A stretch of DNA of 64,000 bases, taken from Chryseobacterium sediminis. Lineage in GTDB: Bacteria > Bacteroidota > Bacteroidia > Flavobacteriales > Weeksellaceae. The notes beneath the pieces were generated by a model that saw nothing but the letters and a program-made list of their open reading frames with translations, was not told the origin of the DNA and did not search any database. Positions 1 to 8,374 of this stretch are shown one piece after another (the first letter of the stretch is position 1; each line of letters opens with the position of its first letter). The position numbers and the translations under genes were made by a program. The stretch covers positions 124,001 through 188,000 of the forward strand of contig NZ_VUNZ01000004.1 of the NCBI RefSeq assembly GCF_008386505.1, read 5' to 3'.

Positions 1-1
1 T

Positions 2-325
2 ATTGAGGCGTATCATTACACCAAACAGAATATTTTCCTCAGAAATGACTGGCATATCGTTCGGAATTACGAACAGTTTGTCAATAGGATTTTGGAGAAA
101 GGACTTCCGGAAATGATTTCTTTTGACCATGACCTTGCTGATGAACATTATTTCAAACAGGATTCCCAGGAATATGTTGAAAGAACAGGATATGATTGTG
201 CCAAATGGCTGATAGAATATTGTATGGACAATTATTTGGATCTTCCAAAATTCTACTGTCATTCTATGAATCCTGTAGGAAAAGAAAATATTCTTAGCAT
301 TTTAAAAAACTTTAAAAAACTGTAA
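2..325 (+). CDS. cREC-type (cyclic-phosphate-processing receiver-like) protein, 3' part
   Basis: The reading frame is already open at base 2, so the N-terminus lies left of the window. The visible part has the signature of the cREC/REC-like family: FDHDL, then TGYDCAKWL, then HSMNPVGKENI near the C-terminus. That family is predicted, not proven, to act on cyclic phosphates and is linked in the literature to RNA repair gene sets. The stop codon TAA shares one base with the ATG of the next gene (TAATG), which suggests translational coupling. Together with the DinB-like and RNA ligase genes downstream it would form an RNA-repair operon. The family call is fairly firm; the reaction is inferred. 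Confidence 0.8.
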   Translation: MEAYHYTKQNIFLRNDWHIVRNYEQFVNRILEKGLPEMISFDHDLADEHYFKQDSQEYVERTGYDCAKWLIEYCMDNYLDLPKFYCHSMNPVGKENILSILKNFKKL

Positions 326-888
326 TGGACATTTTTAGATATATTCAAGATATAAAAGTACACCTGAAACTCACATTTGATGAGGTGGACGAATGGTTCG
401 GAAAAGATAAAAAAACGTTGAATCATCAGCCTTCAAACGGAGGCTGGACAATTCAGCAGATTTTAGAACATATTTATCTTACGAATTTTTACTTGCTGAT
501 CCTTATTGAAAAAGGTTCCAAAAAGGCAATGAAGAATTCTTTGAATCTTGACCTTGAATCCGAAATGGAAAACTACAGTTTCAATAAAGAAAACTTTGAC
601 AGGGTAGGTGAGCATGGCGCTTTTGAATGGATAAGACCAGAACATATGGAACCGAAAGGAAAAATGAGTCTGGATGAAGTCAAAAGCCTGATTACTCAGC
701 AGTATTTTCAGTGTTTACAATATCTGGAAGTAATGAAGAATGGCGAAGGTCTCTTGTATAAAACAACAATGACGGTGAATGAACTGGGGAAAATTAATGT
801 ATATGAATATATTTATTTTCTGTCACTCCATGCCCAAAGGCATATTACCCAGATGAAGAAAAACGAATCAGAAATGATTAAAAACTAA
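325..888 (+). CDS. DinB-like four-helix metalloprotein
   Basis: A 187-residue protein of DinB/YfiT type. These are small four-helix bundles that usually bind a metal through three histidines; many are thiol-dependent transferases, but the substrate is seldom known. The pattern seen here is GGWTIQQILEHI (about residues 38-49), giving the first histidine, and HAQRHITQM near residue 173, giving the other two. It starts inside the stop codon of the upstream cREC gene and ends 6 bases before the RNA ligase start, so the three genes are almost certainly cotranscribed. A link to RNA repair is suggested only by this operon. No unusual features were seen. Confidence 0.8.
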   Translation: MDIFRYIQDIKVHLKLTFDEVDEWFGKDKKTLNHQPSNGGWTIQQILEHIYLTNFYLLILIEKGSKKAMKNSLNLDLESEMENYSFNKENFDRVGEHGAFEWIRPEHMEPKGKMSLDEVKSLITQQYFQCLQYLEVMKNGEGLLYKTTMTVNELGKINVYEYIYFLSLHAQRHITQMKKNESEMIKN

Positions 889-894
889 AACAAA

Positions 895-1911
895 ATGATT
901 TTCAAAACATATAACTCTATAGAAAATGCTTACCAGACCCGCGTGATCGAGCAGATCAGAATGCAGGGTTTTGGGGATGAGGTTTTCATTGTACAGGAAA
1001 AAGTTCACGGGGCTAATTTCTCTTTCTTTACCGATGGAAAGGAAATTAAAATCGCGAAGAGAACTGCTTTCATCGAAAAAGATGAGAAATTTTTCAATGC
1101 ACATCAAATTTTGGAACGCTACAGAAAGAATGTAATAGAAGTGTTTCAAAAAGTGAAAACCACCTACCCGGATGTAGAAACTGTAGTGATCTACGGTGAA
1201 TTGTTCGGTGGCGGTTACAAACATAAAGAAGTGGAAGCCGTAAAAGATACTGTGAAGGTACAGAAAGGTATTGAATATGCCCCTCACAACGAATTTTACG
1301 CTTTCGATATTAAACTGAATGGAATTACCTATTTGGATACAGACGTTGTCAATCAGATTTTTGAAGAGACAGGATTTTTCTATGCTAAAATCTTGTTCCA
1401 GGGAACTCTTGAAGACGCTTTGAGGTACCCCAATGTTTTCAATTCAAAAATTCCGGCTTGGCTGGAACTACCTGAAATGGAAGACAATATGTGTGAAGGT
1501 ACTATCGTAAAAACTTTGAAAACCAAATACTTTGGAAACGGCGCAAGAATCATTCTGAAAAATAAGAATGAAAAGTGGGTCGAAAAGTCCAAGATGGTTA
1601 AAAAAGAAGGTAAAACTGTTCAGAAACAGATTCACTTCAGTGAAAAAGCTCAGGAAATCTGGGACGAAATCCAAAAATATGCTACTGTCAACAGATTGAA
1701 TAATGTTGTCAGCAAAATTGGTGAATTTGAACCTAAAATGATAGGGAAAGTGATAGGCCTTTTTTCACAGGATATTTTGGAGGATTTCCAGAAAGACTTC
1801 CCGACAGCTTTTACAAGTATTGAAAAAGAAGAGCAGAAAAGGATCAACAAAAAGTTGAATTCTTTAGTAATTGATTTTATAAAAGAAGAGTTGATGACTC
1901 TTAAAGTGTAG
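895..1911 (+). CDS. T4 Rnl2-like RNA ligase
   Basis: A 338-residue ATP-dependent RNA ligase of the T4 Rnl2 group, which seals 3'-OH/5'-phosphate ends through a lysyl-AMP intermediate. Motif I is EKVHGANF, with Lys36 as the nucleotidyl lysine. YGELFGG (Glu102) fits motif III, FYAFDI (132-137) motif IIIa, EGTIVK (201-206) motif IV and LKNKN (Lys222/Lys224) motif V. The C-terminal part contains NRLNNVVSKIGE, a stretch closely matched in the Rnl2 C-terminal domain, so the whole two-domain enzyme seems intact. It is the last gene of the cREC-DinB-ligase operon and is followed by a strong hairpin terminator. Likely role: repair or joining of nicked structured RNA. Confidence 0.92.
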   Translation: MIFKTYNSIENAYQTRVIEQIRMQGFGDEVFIVQEKVHGANFSFFTDGKEIKIAKRTAFIEKDEKFFNAHQILERYRKNVIEVFQKVKTTYPDVETVVIYGELFGGGYKHKEVEAVKDTVKVQKGIEYAPHNEFYAFDIKLNGITYLDTDVVNQIFEETGFFYAKILFQGTLEDALRYPNVFNSKIPAWLELPEMEDNMCEGTIVKTLKTKYFGNGARIILKNKNEKWVEKSKMVKKEGKTVQKQIHFSEKAQEIWDEIQKYATVNRLNNVVSKIGEFEPKMIGKVIGLFSQDILEDFQKDFPTAFTSIEKEEQKRINKKLNSLVIDFIKEELMTLKV

Positions 1912-1941
1912 TTTCGGTATTTTTTTACCGAAACTTTTTTA
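1908..1941 (+). terminator. Rho-independent terminator after the RNA ligase gene
   Basis: AGTTTCGGTA (1910-1919) pairs perfectly with TACCGAAACT (1926-1935) and is followed by six T. The stem overlaps the stop codon of the RNA ligase gene, so the cREC-DinB-ligase transcript should end here. Confidence 0.9.
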
Positions 1942-2008
1942 TGTATAAACCTAACCGTAAAAATCAGATAAGTATCAAAAATCTTTGATTTTCACTAAGC
2001 ACCTAGTT

Positions 2009-2074
2009 TGTCATTCCGATAGGAATCTCGATAGATAAAAATGAGAATAGGGGTTAGATTCTTTCAGAACGACA
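2009..2074. repeat. Short intergenic inverted-repeat element (REP/MITE-like)
   Basis: TGTCATTCCGATAGGAATCT at 2009-2028 faces an imperfect inverted copy, AGATTCTTTCAGAACGACA, at 2056-2074. About 15 of 19 positions are complementary. The sequence lies between a terminator and the next gene and has no coding potential. Elements of this look are common between flavobacterial genes, but I cannot count copies from one window. Confidence 0.55.
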
Positions 2075-2115
2075 GGCGTTATGGATAATTTTTATGGTTC
2101 AAAAAAAGAAAAAAC

Positions 2116-3060
2116 ATGTTACAGGCAGAAATAAAAAGTCTTTTAAAAGAAGACATCAGCATATTAATCAAAATTCCAAACTCAGGAAAACACTATTTGT
2201 GTGATTGTGGTGAAGCAAGTTTGCTAACCGTGAAAGAAGTACAGTCAATATCAGCCATATTCATCAGCCATACCCATATTGATCACTTTTCAAATTTTGA
2301 TGGGATTTTCAGACATCAGATCGGAAGCGGAGAAAAGGTAGTGATCTGCGGGCCAAAAAATATTCATCAGCAGGTAGAGTCTAGGTTAAAATCCTACACA
2401 TGGAATCTGATTGATGAAAAGGCAATTGAATATGAAATTCGTGAGATTGTTTCAGAAGAAGAAATTAATATCTACACCCTTCGTCCGCCACACTGGAATC
2501 TGGAGTTTATAAAGACTCAGAACTTCCTATTTGAAGACGAATATGTAAACGTTGATTTTGCTATTCTGGATCACAAAACAGATTCCATTGCTTATCTGTT
2601 TAAAGAAAAAGATTCAGTAAGCTTTAATGAAAATATTTCCGGTTTCAGAAAAGGGAAATGGATCAGTGAGTTGAAGACCGCTTTTGAAAACAATACTGCT
2701 GATAAGGAAATCGAGATTGAAGAAACTGTTTACAAAGCAGGAGATCTGTTTCATCTGTTGACCCGTAATGCCGGTTATAAACTTGGCGTAATCATGGATC
2801 ATGCGGCAGACGAAGGCAATTATAAAAAAATCAGAACGGTATTTGGAGGAGCTGATAGGGTATATATTGAAAGCTTTTATAAAGATACAGATCAGGAATT
2901 TGCAAAGATCAATTATCACAGTTTTGCTTCTGCATCAGGACAGGTTATGAATGAATGTCAGGTGAAAGAAGCAGTCCCGATTCACTTTTCAAGAAGATAT
3001 ACTGAGAGTGATCAGACAGAAATAGAAACTGCTTTTTATAAAGCGTTTCGTAAGAATTAA
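2116..3060 (+). CDS. RNase Z-like metallo-beta-lactamase-fold hydrolase
   Basis: A 314-residue MBL-fold protein. The metal-binding motif is HTHIDH (His52, His54, Asp56, His57). A later Asp228 sits in GVIMDH, and the final metal histidine lies in HFSRRY (His290). The HFSxRY ending is typical of the RNase Z/ElaC branch, which cuts tRNA precursors just 3' of the acceptor stem, rather than of generic MBL enzymes. The substrate is not shown by sequence, and a housekeeping RNase Z may exist elsewhere. The gene is followed 17 bases later by a DEDDh exonuclease, so two RNA 3'-end processing activities appear paired. That fits the RNA ligase upstream and the tRNA-mimic RNAs at 13-15 kb. Confidence 0.75.
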   Translation: MLQAEIKSLLKEDISILIKIPNSGKHYLCDCGEASLLTVKEVQSISAIFISHTHIDHFSNFDGIFRHQIGSGEKVVICGPKNIHQQVESRLKSYTWNLIDEKAIEYEIREIVSEEEINIYTLRPPHWNLEFIKTQNFLFEDEYVNVDFAILDHKTDSIAYLFKEKDSVSFNENISGFRKGKWISELKTAFENNTADKEIEIEETVYKAGDLFHLLTRNAGYKLGVIMDHAADEGNYKKIRTVFGGADRVYIESFYKDTDQEFAKINYHSFASASGQVMNECQVKEAVPIHFSRRYTESDQTEIETAFYKAFRKN

Positions 3061-3077
3061 CAATTAAATTTAAACAA

Positions 3078-3629
3078 GTGAAAACAACAGAAAATATATT
3101 AATAGTAGACCTCGAAGCAACATGTTGGGAAAACCGCCCGCCAAGAGGTCAGGAAAGCGAGATCATCGAAATTGGAGTATGCATCATGAATGCAAAAACC
3201 GGCAAGATCTCTAAGAATGAGGGGATTTTAATAAAGCCTCAACATTCAAAAGTAAGTCCGTTTTGTACAGAGCTTACTACTCTTACCCAAAATATGCTGG
3301 ATCATGAAGGAATCATGCTGGATGATGCATTCGATATCCTGAGAGCAGAATATGATTCAGAAGAACTGACGTGGGCAAGCTACGGAAATTACGATCTGAA
3401 TATGCTGCAAAACCAGGCAACAAGATTCTACACAGATTATCCTATGAGCGATGATCATATCAACGTGAAAACATTATTTGGAGAAATTCATCCTACCATC
3501 AGGAAAAGTGTTGGGATGAACAGGGCTTTGGGTGAATTAGGTATGACTTTAGAAGGTACGCACCACAGAGGAGTAGATGATGCTAAAAACATTGCAAAGA
3601 TTCTGCATTGGTGCCTGAAAAATTATTAA
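3078..3629 (+). CDS. Eri1/KapD-like DEDDh 3'-5' exonuclease
   Basis: A 183-residue DEDDh exonuclease with a GTG start 17 bases after the upstream stop. Exo I is DLEATCW (Asp11, Glu13), Exo II is SYGNYD (Asp106) and Exo III is HHRGVDDAKNIA (His163, Asp168). The DLEATCW form is characteristic of the Eri1/3'hExo/Snipper branch, which trims 3' ends of structured RNA and RNA-DNA duplexes, and of bacterial KapD. It is the length of a bare catalytic domain with no SAP or other RNA-binding domain. It likely shares a transcript with the RNase Z-like gene and ends at the hairpin at 3663-3684. Confidence 0.85.
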   Translation: MKTTENILIVDLEATCWENRPPRGQESEIIEIGVCIMNAKTGKISKNEGILIKPQHSKVSPFCTELTTLTQNMLDHEGIMLDDAFDILRAEYDSEELTWASYGNYDLNMLQNQATRFYTDYPMSDDHINVKTLFGEIHPTIRKSVGMNRALGELGMTLEGTHHRGVDDAKNIAKILHWCLKNY

Positions 3630-3662
3630 ATGATATTGTATTTTCAACATTATCAATCCATC

Positions 3663-3686
3663 GACTCTCTTGAAAAAGGGAGTCTT
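3663..3686 (+). terminator. Terminator after the DEDDh exonuclease gene
   Basis: GACTCTC (3663-3669) pairs with GGGAGTC (3678-3684) with one G-T pair, followed by six T. It ends the RNase Z-like/exonuclease transcript. Confidence 0.8.
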
Positions 3687-3732
3687 TTTTATGTTGTTTT
3701 AGCTTTTTATCAATTAACTTTTATTCATATTA

Positions 3733-3824
3733 TAGTTGCACCCACAGGTATTGCCGCCATCAATGCCTTTGGAGTAACAATTCACTCATTGTTTGAGATT
3801 CCTCAACAGATATATTTTAAATAA
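3733..3824 (+). pseudogene. Fragment of a PIF1-type helicase/AAA ATPase gene
   Basis: About 30 residues are readable, centred on VAPTGIAAINAFGVTIHSLF. This is the conserved segment just after the Walker A region of PIF1-like (RecD-type) helicases, where the usual text is VLAPTGxAAxNxxGxTIHSxF. The Walker A loop before it and everything after it are missing, and a stop follows at once. The open frame reaches back to 3630 but crosses a transcription terminator, so the upstream part is chance. This is a decayed remnant, not a working gene. Confidence 0.7.
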
Positions 3825-4094
3825 AATTAACGTATCTGTACAATAGAATGGTTTTAACATAATGGAACACAAATTCTGAAATTAAGACACTAAATAATGT
3901 GTAAATATCAAAGCGTAGAGTCTTTAGCTACTTTTTCACTAATATATCTTTAAACAGGGAATTGTTTTTATGGCACTAAAGTGATACTATCAGTTGCTTT
4001 ATTAACTTAATATTTTGTTAAAAAATTCACTTTAATGGGATAATTTACTGTCTGTCAGTCATTTTTTTTTATTTTAGCTGATAAGAATGAATTT

Positions 4095-4211
4095 ATGCTT
4101 ATTGATGGGGATTTTAAGACAAAATATTTAAACTGTAAAATAAAGGAGATGGTTCCTTTTCTTAAAAAGCTTACACCAAAAGATAAAAAAAGTCATTACT
4201 CAATAACCTGA
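4095..4211 (+). pseudogene. Short remnant resembling the start of the next (DUF6493-like) gene
   Basis: A 38-codon frame ends in a stop 29 bases before the large gene. Its middle part, KEMVPFLKKLTPKDKK, lines up with HEIIPFLKELSIEERK near residues 15-30 of the protein that follows. This suggests a truncated, diverged tandem copy of the 5' end of that gene. It is too short to be functional on its own and could instead be a small upstream ORF. Confidence 0.5.
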
Positions 4212-4240
4212 AATAAATTTATACATCAAATTAGAAGCAC

Positions 4241-6937
4241 ATGAAAGAAAGACTTTATGAGATCCTTAATGAGGAAAAAATACATGAGATTATCCCCTTT
4301 CTAAAAGAGCTTAGTATTGAAGAAAGGAAAACACTGGTGCCATCTATAAAGAAAATGGACAGAGAGATCAGTAAAATTGTAATGACTAAAAACTCTTATC
4401 ATACGGCGGGATCTGTGAATCAGCATTCCATTATTGATATTGCTTCATTTGTCTGTATGGATAAAAAGAATTTCGGTAAAAATTACTGGAGTCTTTTCCG
4501 TAACGCAGAACAGACCGATCAGATTTTGGAGTGGGGCTGTCCGGAATGGTTTTCAGACTTTATCAATGAATCAGTAGAAGCCGAATTTACAGCATTTAGC
4601 TATAAGGATATTTTAGGATGGACAGAAAAAGGTTATGTACAACCCAAACCGGAATTGCTGGGGCATCATCTGAGCAATTATCCTGCTGAACTGGACCGTC
4701 ATCCTGAAACCCTTAATACACACTTTTGGTATTTATGTGAATATCCTTCCAAGTCTTTACCCTTCCGTAAAGAATGGTTTCCTATCGTTCAGAAGCTGAT
4801 CACAGAAAAAAAGATTGAAAGAAAAAGATTTTTGAAAGAATGTCTTTTGGCCTCCAACAGAAATTTTAATAAAAATGTCACTGGCTGGTTTATGGATGCA
4901 TTTACTTCCTTAAAGCCAACAGAAGAAGAGCTGTCTGAACTGCAGGATGAATTACTTGCAGGGCTGGCTTCCTCCCAATCAAAAGCCGTAAATACCATAT
5001 TATCACATTTGAAAAAAATTGTGGGAGTTCATGATTTTAAAAATGAAGAATTTTCCCATTATCTTCCGAATCTGCTGAGTTCAGAAGTAAAAACAGTGGT
5101 TGTTTCCAGCCTGGTACTGACCGAAAAAATATTCCAGAGAAAGAAAATAGATCCCGAAATGTTGGGAATGGCTTTAAGCACAGCATTTGTTAGCAAAGAT
5201 GATGGCATACAGTCAAAAGCAGCGAAGATTATTCTTAAATATATTCCGGCTTCAGAAAACATGAGAGGGGCACTTTCCCATTATTCAGACAATATACTGA
5301 CCAATGTACGTCCTCTTCTGATAAAATATATTGAAGAAACACAACCCGAACTGGTGGCAATAGCTTCGGAAAAATTATCCCTGACAACCGAAGAAAATGC
5401 TGTGAAAGTACTTCAGAATTTTGAAGATCTGATGTTTTATCTTCCTCTGGCCATGGATGACCCGTACAGCCAGCATTGTGATATCGCTTTGACAGGATTT
5501 ATCCGTTTTGCAGGTGATGTAAACGCTGAGTCTGTGAAATTAATAGAACCGGTATTTTTGAAAGCCTGTAAAACAATTGCGAAATGGGAAGTTCCGTACC
5601 TGAACGTTTTACTGTGCAATGCCATTATCAATTATGGTTTAGATCTACTGGAAAAATATCCGATTCAGCTTAAAAATCTGGAAAAGATTTATCATAAAAC
5701 TAAAGAGGAAGAAGCTGCAAGAGAATCTTACTCCAATTATCAGAAAAAATTAGGCCCGATTGAAAATGTCGGGGCAGATTGCCCTGCCAGAACAGCGTTT
5801 AAGGAGCTTGCTATCTATGCTTATGAAAAAATAAAATCAGGAGATAAGATTCCGTTATTGTTTCCGGTTACCCATGCTCCATGTTGGATTTCCCCTGTTA
5901 CTCTGGTGGAAAGACTGGAGAGTTATCAGAATAATAATATTGAACCTCATCATCTGGATATTCAGCTGGCACTGCAGCGTTGTGCTTTAGACAATACTTC
6001 AGAAGCTATAATAGAGGCAGAAAAAAGTTTAAAAGGAGAATATAAAGAACTGTTACTTTTCTTCTTTGGTAAAAATGATAAGCCGGAAGGAAAATTTGAA
6101 CATCCTTCATGGTGGATGACTGCGGGAATTACCCGTTCGCCGGAAACCGTGTTTGAGGAATTCAGCAGTTTCGGGTATGATGATATTCCTGTAGAGTTTT
6201 TTTCAGGGGCTTATAAGTGGAAAACCATTGATAATAAGAAAAACTCATACTATCCTGTAGAGCTGAAGATTGTTATTCCTAAATATCATCTTGCCAAAAG
6301 GAAAGAATCTTTATTTGTGGAATATTTCATTGCCGAACAGAAAGAGCTTATCGAAATTCCTGCTTTGATGCTGTGTTTTCCGAATACTCCGGCAAATGCT
6401 CTGGCAAAAGTAATTAAACACTGCCTTTTCTTTTCAGGCATTGCTGAAGTCTATGAAAGAAGCCTGGTTTTGAATACAGCAAATGCGCTTTATCAGATCA
6501 AAAAACCTTTGGACGAAATCGGGTATCTGTTCTTAGGAACTATTTTCCTGGACAGCGATAAAACCATTCGTGGTACGGCAGCTGAAATATGGCTGGAACA
6601 CGTTTCATCCCAAATGATGGATAATGCATGGTTAGGAAGGGTGATCGGCCTGCATGAAAAGCTGGAATGGGCACCTGTTAAAAGATTGACAGATCTTATG
6701 CAGCATCATATGCTGAATGTCAGTAAGAATCATAATATTGCACTTGAAGAACTGATTTCTAATATATTGCTTCAAATGGAAGCTCCGGTTACCAATCTGA
6801 AAAAAATACTGGAAATCTACCATGAAGTATTGGCTTTGAATCACTCAGAAGCCCATCAAGAGATTATTGTAAAATTAAATAGCTGGAAAGAAAATTCGAG
6901 CCTGAAAAAAATCTGCAGTCTTCTTCTGAAAAAATAG
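4241..6937 (+). CDS. Large helical-repeat protein, DUF6493-like
   Basis: An 898-residue protein with no signal peptide and no membrane segment. It looks almost entirely helical, with repeated Leu/Lys/Glu-rich helix pairs of the HEAT/ARM kind throughout. The style and the partner gene match proteins annotated as DUF6493; I give this family name from memory, with moderate confidence. No catalytic motif is visible. The next gene, encoding a SWIM zinc-finger protein, starts 3 bases after the stop, so the two are an obligate-looking pair. In other bacteria similar SWIM proteins travel with MoxR ATPases and vWA proteins, but neither is seen directly here. Function unknown. Confidence 0.65.
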   Translation: MKERLYEILNEEKIHEIIPFLKELSIEERKTLVPSIKKMDREISKIVMTKNSYHTAGSVNQHSIIDIASFVCMDKKNFGKNYWSLFRNAEQTDQILEWGCPEWFSDFINESVEAEFTAFSYKDILGWTEKGYVQPKPELLGHHLSNYPAELDRHPETLNTHFWYLCEYPSKSLPFRKEWFPIVQKLITEKKIERKRFLKECLLASNRNFNKNVTGWFMDAFTSLKPTEEELSELQDELLAGLASSQSKAVNTILSHLKKIVGVHDFKNEEFSHYLPNLLSSEVKTVVVSSLVLTEKIFQRKKIDPEMLGMALSTAFVSKDDGIQSKAAKIILKYIPASENMRGALSHYSDNILTNVRPLLIKYIEETQPELVAIASEKLSLTTEENAVKVLQNFEDLMFYLPLAMDDPYSQHCDIALTGFIRFAGDVNAESVKLIEPVFLKACKTIAKWEVPYLNVLLCNAIINYGLDLLEKYPIQLKNLEKIYHKTKEEEAARESYSNYQKKLGPIENVGADCPARTAFKELAIYAYEKIKSGDKIPLLFPVTHAPCWISPVTLVERLESYQNNNIEPHHLDIQLALQRCALDNTSEAIIEAEKSLKGEYKELLLFFFGKNDKPEGKFEHPSWWMTAGITRSPETVFEEFSSFGYDDIPVEFFSGAYKWKTIDNKKNSYYPVELKIVIPKYHLAKRKESLFVEYFIAEQKELIEIPALMLCFPNTPANALAKVIKHCLFFSGIAEVYERSLVLNTANALYQIKKPLDEIGYLFLGTIFLDSDKTIRGTAAEIWLEHVSSQMMDNAWLGRVIGLHEKLEWAPVKRLTDLMQHHMLNVSKNHNIALEELISNILLQMEAPVTNLKKILEIYHEVLALNHSEAHQEIIVKLNSWKENSSLKKICSLLLKK

Positions 6938-6940
6938 GTT

Positions 6941-8284
6941 ATGGAGGGTACGCTTATTTACAACTATTCAGGAGCATCCTCTTTAGTAAGGAGAGATGCG
7001 CTTGAAGAATTGTTTCTCGCCAAATACAGTGAGATACATAAAAATACCGATGCTCCCTGTTTTTTCTGGGGAAATGTTAGACAGCCCTTTATTTTAGCAC
7101 GTTGTCTGATTACACTTTCTAATATTGTGAAATCAAGCTTTAGCCTGTCTCCGTTTCAAATGGCTCTCCTTAAAGATCCGATCGTAACAGCCGGTAATCA
7201 CAGATTACGCTTTGAAGGATTTTCTCACTGCGCCGGAGTTTATGCAAGAATTGATGTGCTGCCCGATGGTCTGGAGGGAGAATTTCTGGAAAACGGAACT
7301 ACAAATGTGGATTTTAACCAGCCTATGATAACCGCTCTGGGAAGTATCCGCCCAAATGAAAAAATTATACTTTCCGTAGGTGAAAAAGAAGTAGGCCTGT
7401 ATAAAGAAGAGGAAAAAGTAATAGAAAGAAAAGTTCCTTTGCCGGCAAAATGGATCAAAGGGCTGGGAACTGTTCAGGTTTATTTATCAGAATCTGAAAG
7501 ACGCTATACTTTCAATAAAATACAGACACAGCAGCTATTCCGGGGGATGCCGAAAGGAGTGGTAAAGTCAGATTATTATTTGATAGTGAGAGGAAATAAA
7601 CCTATTTTTTCTCCGGTAAAATCAGCGGATGCTGTTTGTATAGGCGGGCTTCACAGGCTTCGTCTTTTAGAACCGCTGCTTCCTTATATTGATTATATGC
7701 AGGTTTTTTCACATTCTAATATGCAGTCTACAACATGGCAGCTTTATATGGGACCTATCAGATTCAGCTTTTCTTTGTCAAGAGAATGTTGGAGAGGCTT
7801 TTCGGGAGAAGGCGCTGTCTTGGAAAGCCTGATTTCGGAAGTTCCTGATGAGTGGATTGATGCTTTGGATAAGTATGCCTATGCCAATCAATCTTTTAAT
7901 CCTGGCATGCTTACTCTGGAGGAAAATCTGAGTTCCGGTAAAGTAGATAATATTACAGGAAGACTTGCTGCAATGGGATTACTGGGTTATGACCTTGATG
8001 ATCATGAATTTTTCTACCGTAGACTTCCTTTTAAATTAAGCCGTATTATTGGTCTCAATCCTCGTATAAAAAATGCTGAAAAGTTGATAGAAAGCGGAAA
8101 AGTAGAGATTTTAAACAGCAATAAGGAAAGAACGGAAGCCAGAATAGAAGGAACCGGTGTACATCATACGGTAATCATTGAAAAAGAAAAAGAACGTTGT
8201 ACATGCGAATGGTTTAGTAAATATCAGGGAGAAAGAGGTCCCTGTAAACATATGTTGGCAGTGAAGAAACTGGTAAACGGATAA
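6941..8284 (+). CDS. SWIM zinc-finger protein
   Basis: A 447-residue protein ending in a SWIM zinc finger, CTCEWFSKYQGERGPCKH. It has the C-x-C...C-x-H order expected for this finger, which binds DNA, RNA or protein. The rest has no motif I recognise; it is soluble and moderately rich in Leu and Ser. It starts 3 bases after the DUF6493-like gene and is followed by a strong terminator, so the two form a bicistronic unit. The pairing suggests a complex in which the large helical protein is the scaffold and the SWIM protein contacts nucleic acid. That role is inference. Confidence 0.85.
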   Translation: MEGTLIYNYSGASSLVRRDALEELFLAKYSEIHKNTDAPCFFWGNVRQPFILARCLITLSNIVKSSFSLSPFQMALLKDPIVTAGNHRLRFEGFSHCAGVYARIDVLPDGLEGEFLENGTTNVDFNQPMITALGSIRPNEKIILSVGEKEVGLYKEEEKVIERKVPLPAKWIKGLGTVQVYLSESERRYTFNKIQTQQLFRGMPKGVVKSDYYLIVRGNKPIFSPVKSADAVCIGGLHRLRLLEPLLPYIDYMQVFSHSNMQSTTWQLYMGPIRFSFSLSRECWRGFSGEGAVLESLISEVPDEWIDALDKYAYANQSFNPGMLTLEENLSSGKVDNITGRLAAMGLLGYDLDDHEFFYRRLPFKLSRIIGLNPRIKNAEKLIESGKVEILNSNKERTEARIEGTGVHHTVIIEKEKERCTCEWFSKYQGERGPCKHMLAVKKLVNG

Positions 8285-8289
8285 AAAAG

Positions 8290-8327
8290 AAAAAGGACAG
8301 GTATTACATTACCTGTCCTTTTTTTAA
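8290..8327 (+). terminator. Strong terminator after the SWIM gene
   Basis: The 14-base arm at 8290-8303, with core GGACAGGTA, pairs perfectly with 8310-8323 around a 6-base loop. Four further T extend the T-run. Confidence 0.93.
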
Positions 8328-8374
8328 TGTTGTTTTTTTTCAGTTCTTTTAGATAATAATAACATGGTATGCCA

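Noticed and set aside
868..1287. 139-codon minus-strand frame over the RNA ligase gene
   Set aside because: It is antisense to a clearly conserved gene and rich in Phe/Tyr/His, as is usual for such shadows.
3630..3824. 64-residue protein gene directly after the exonuclease
   Set aside because: Its 5' half contains a transcription terminator; only the last ~30 codons resemble a protein (helicase remnant).
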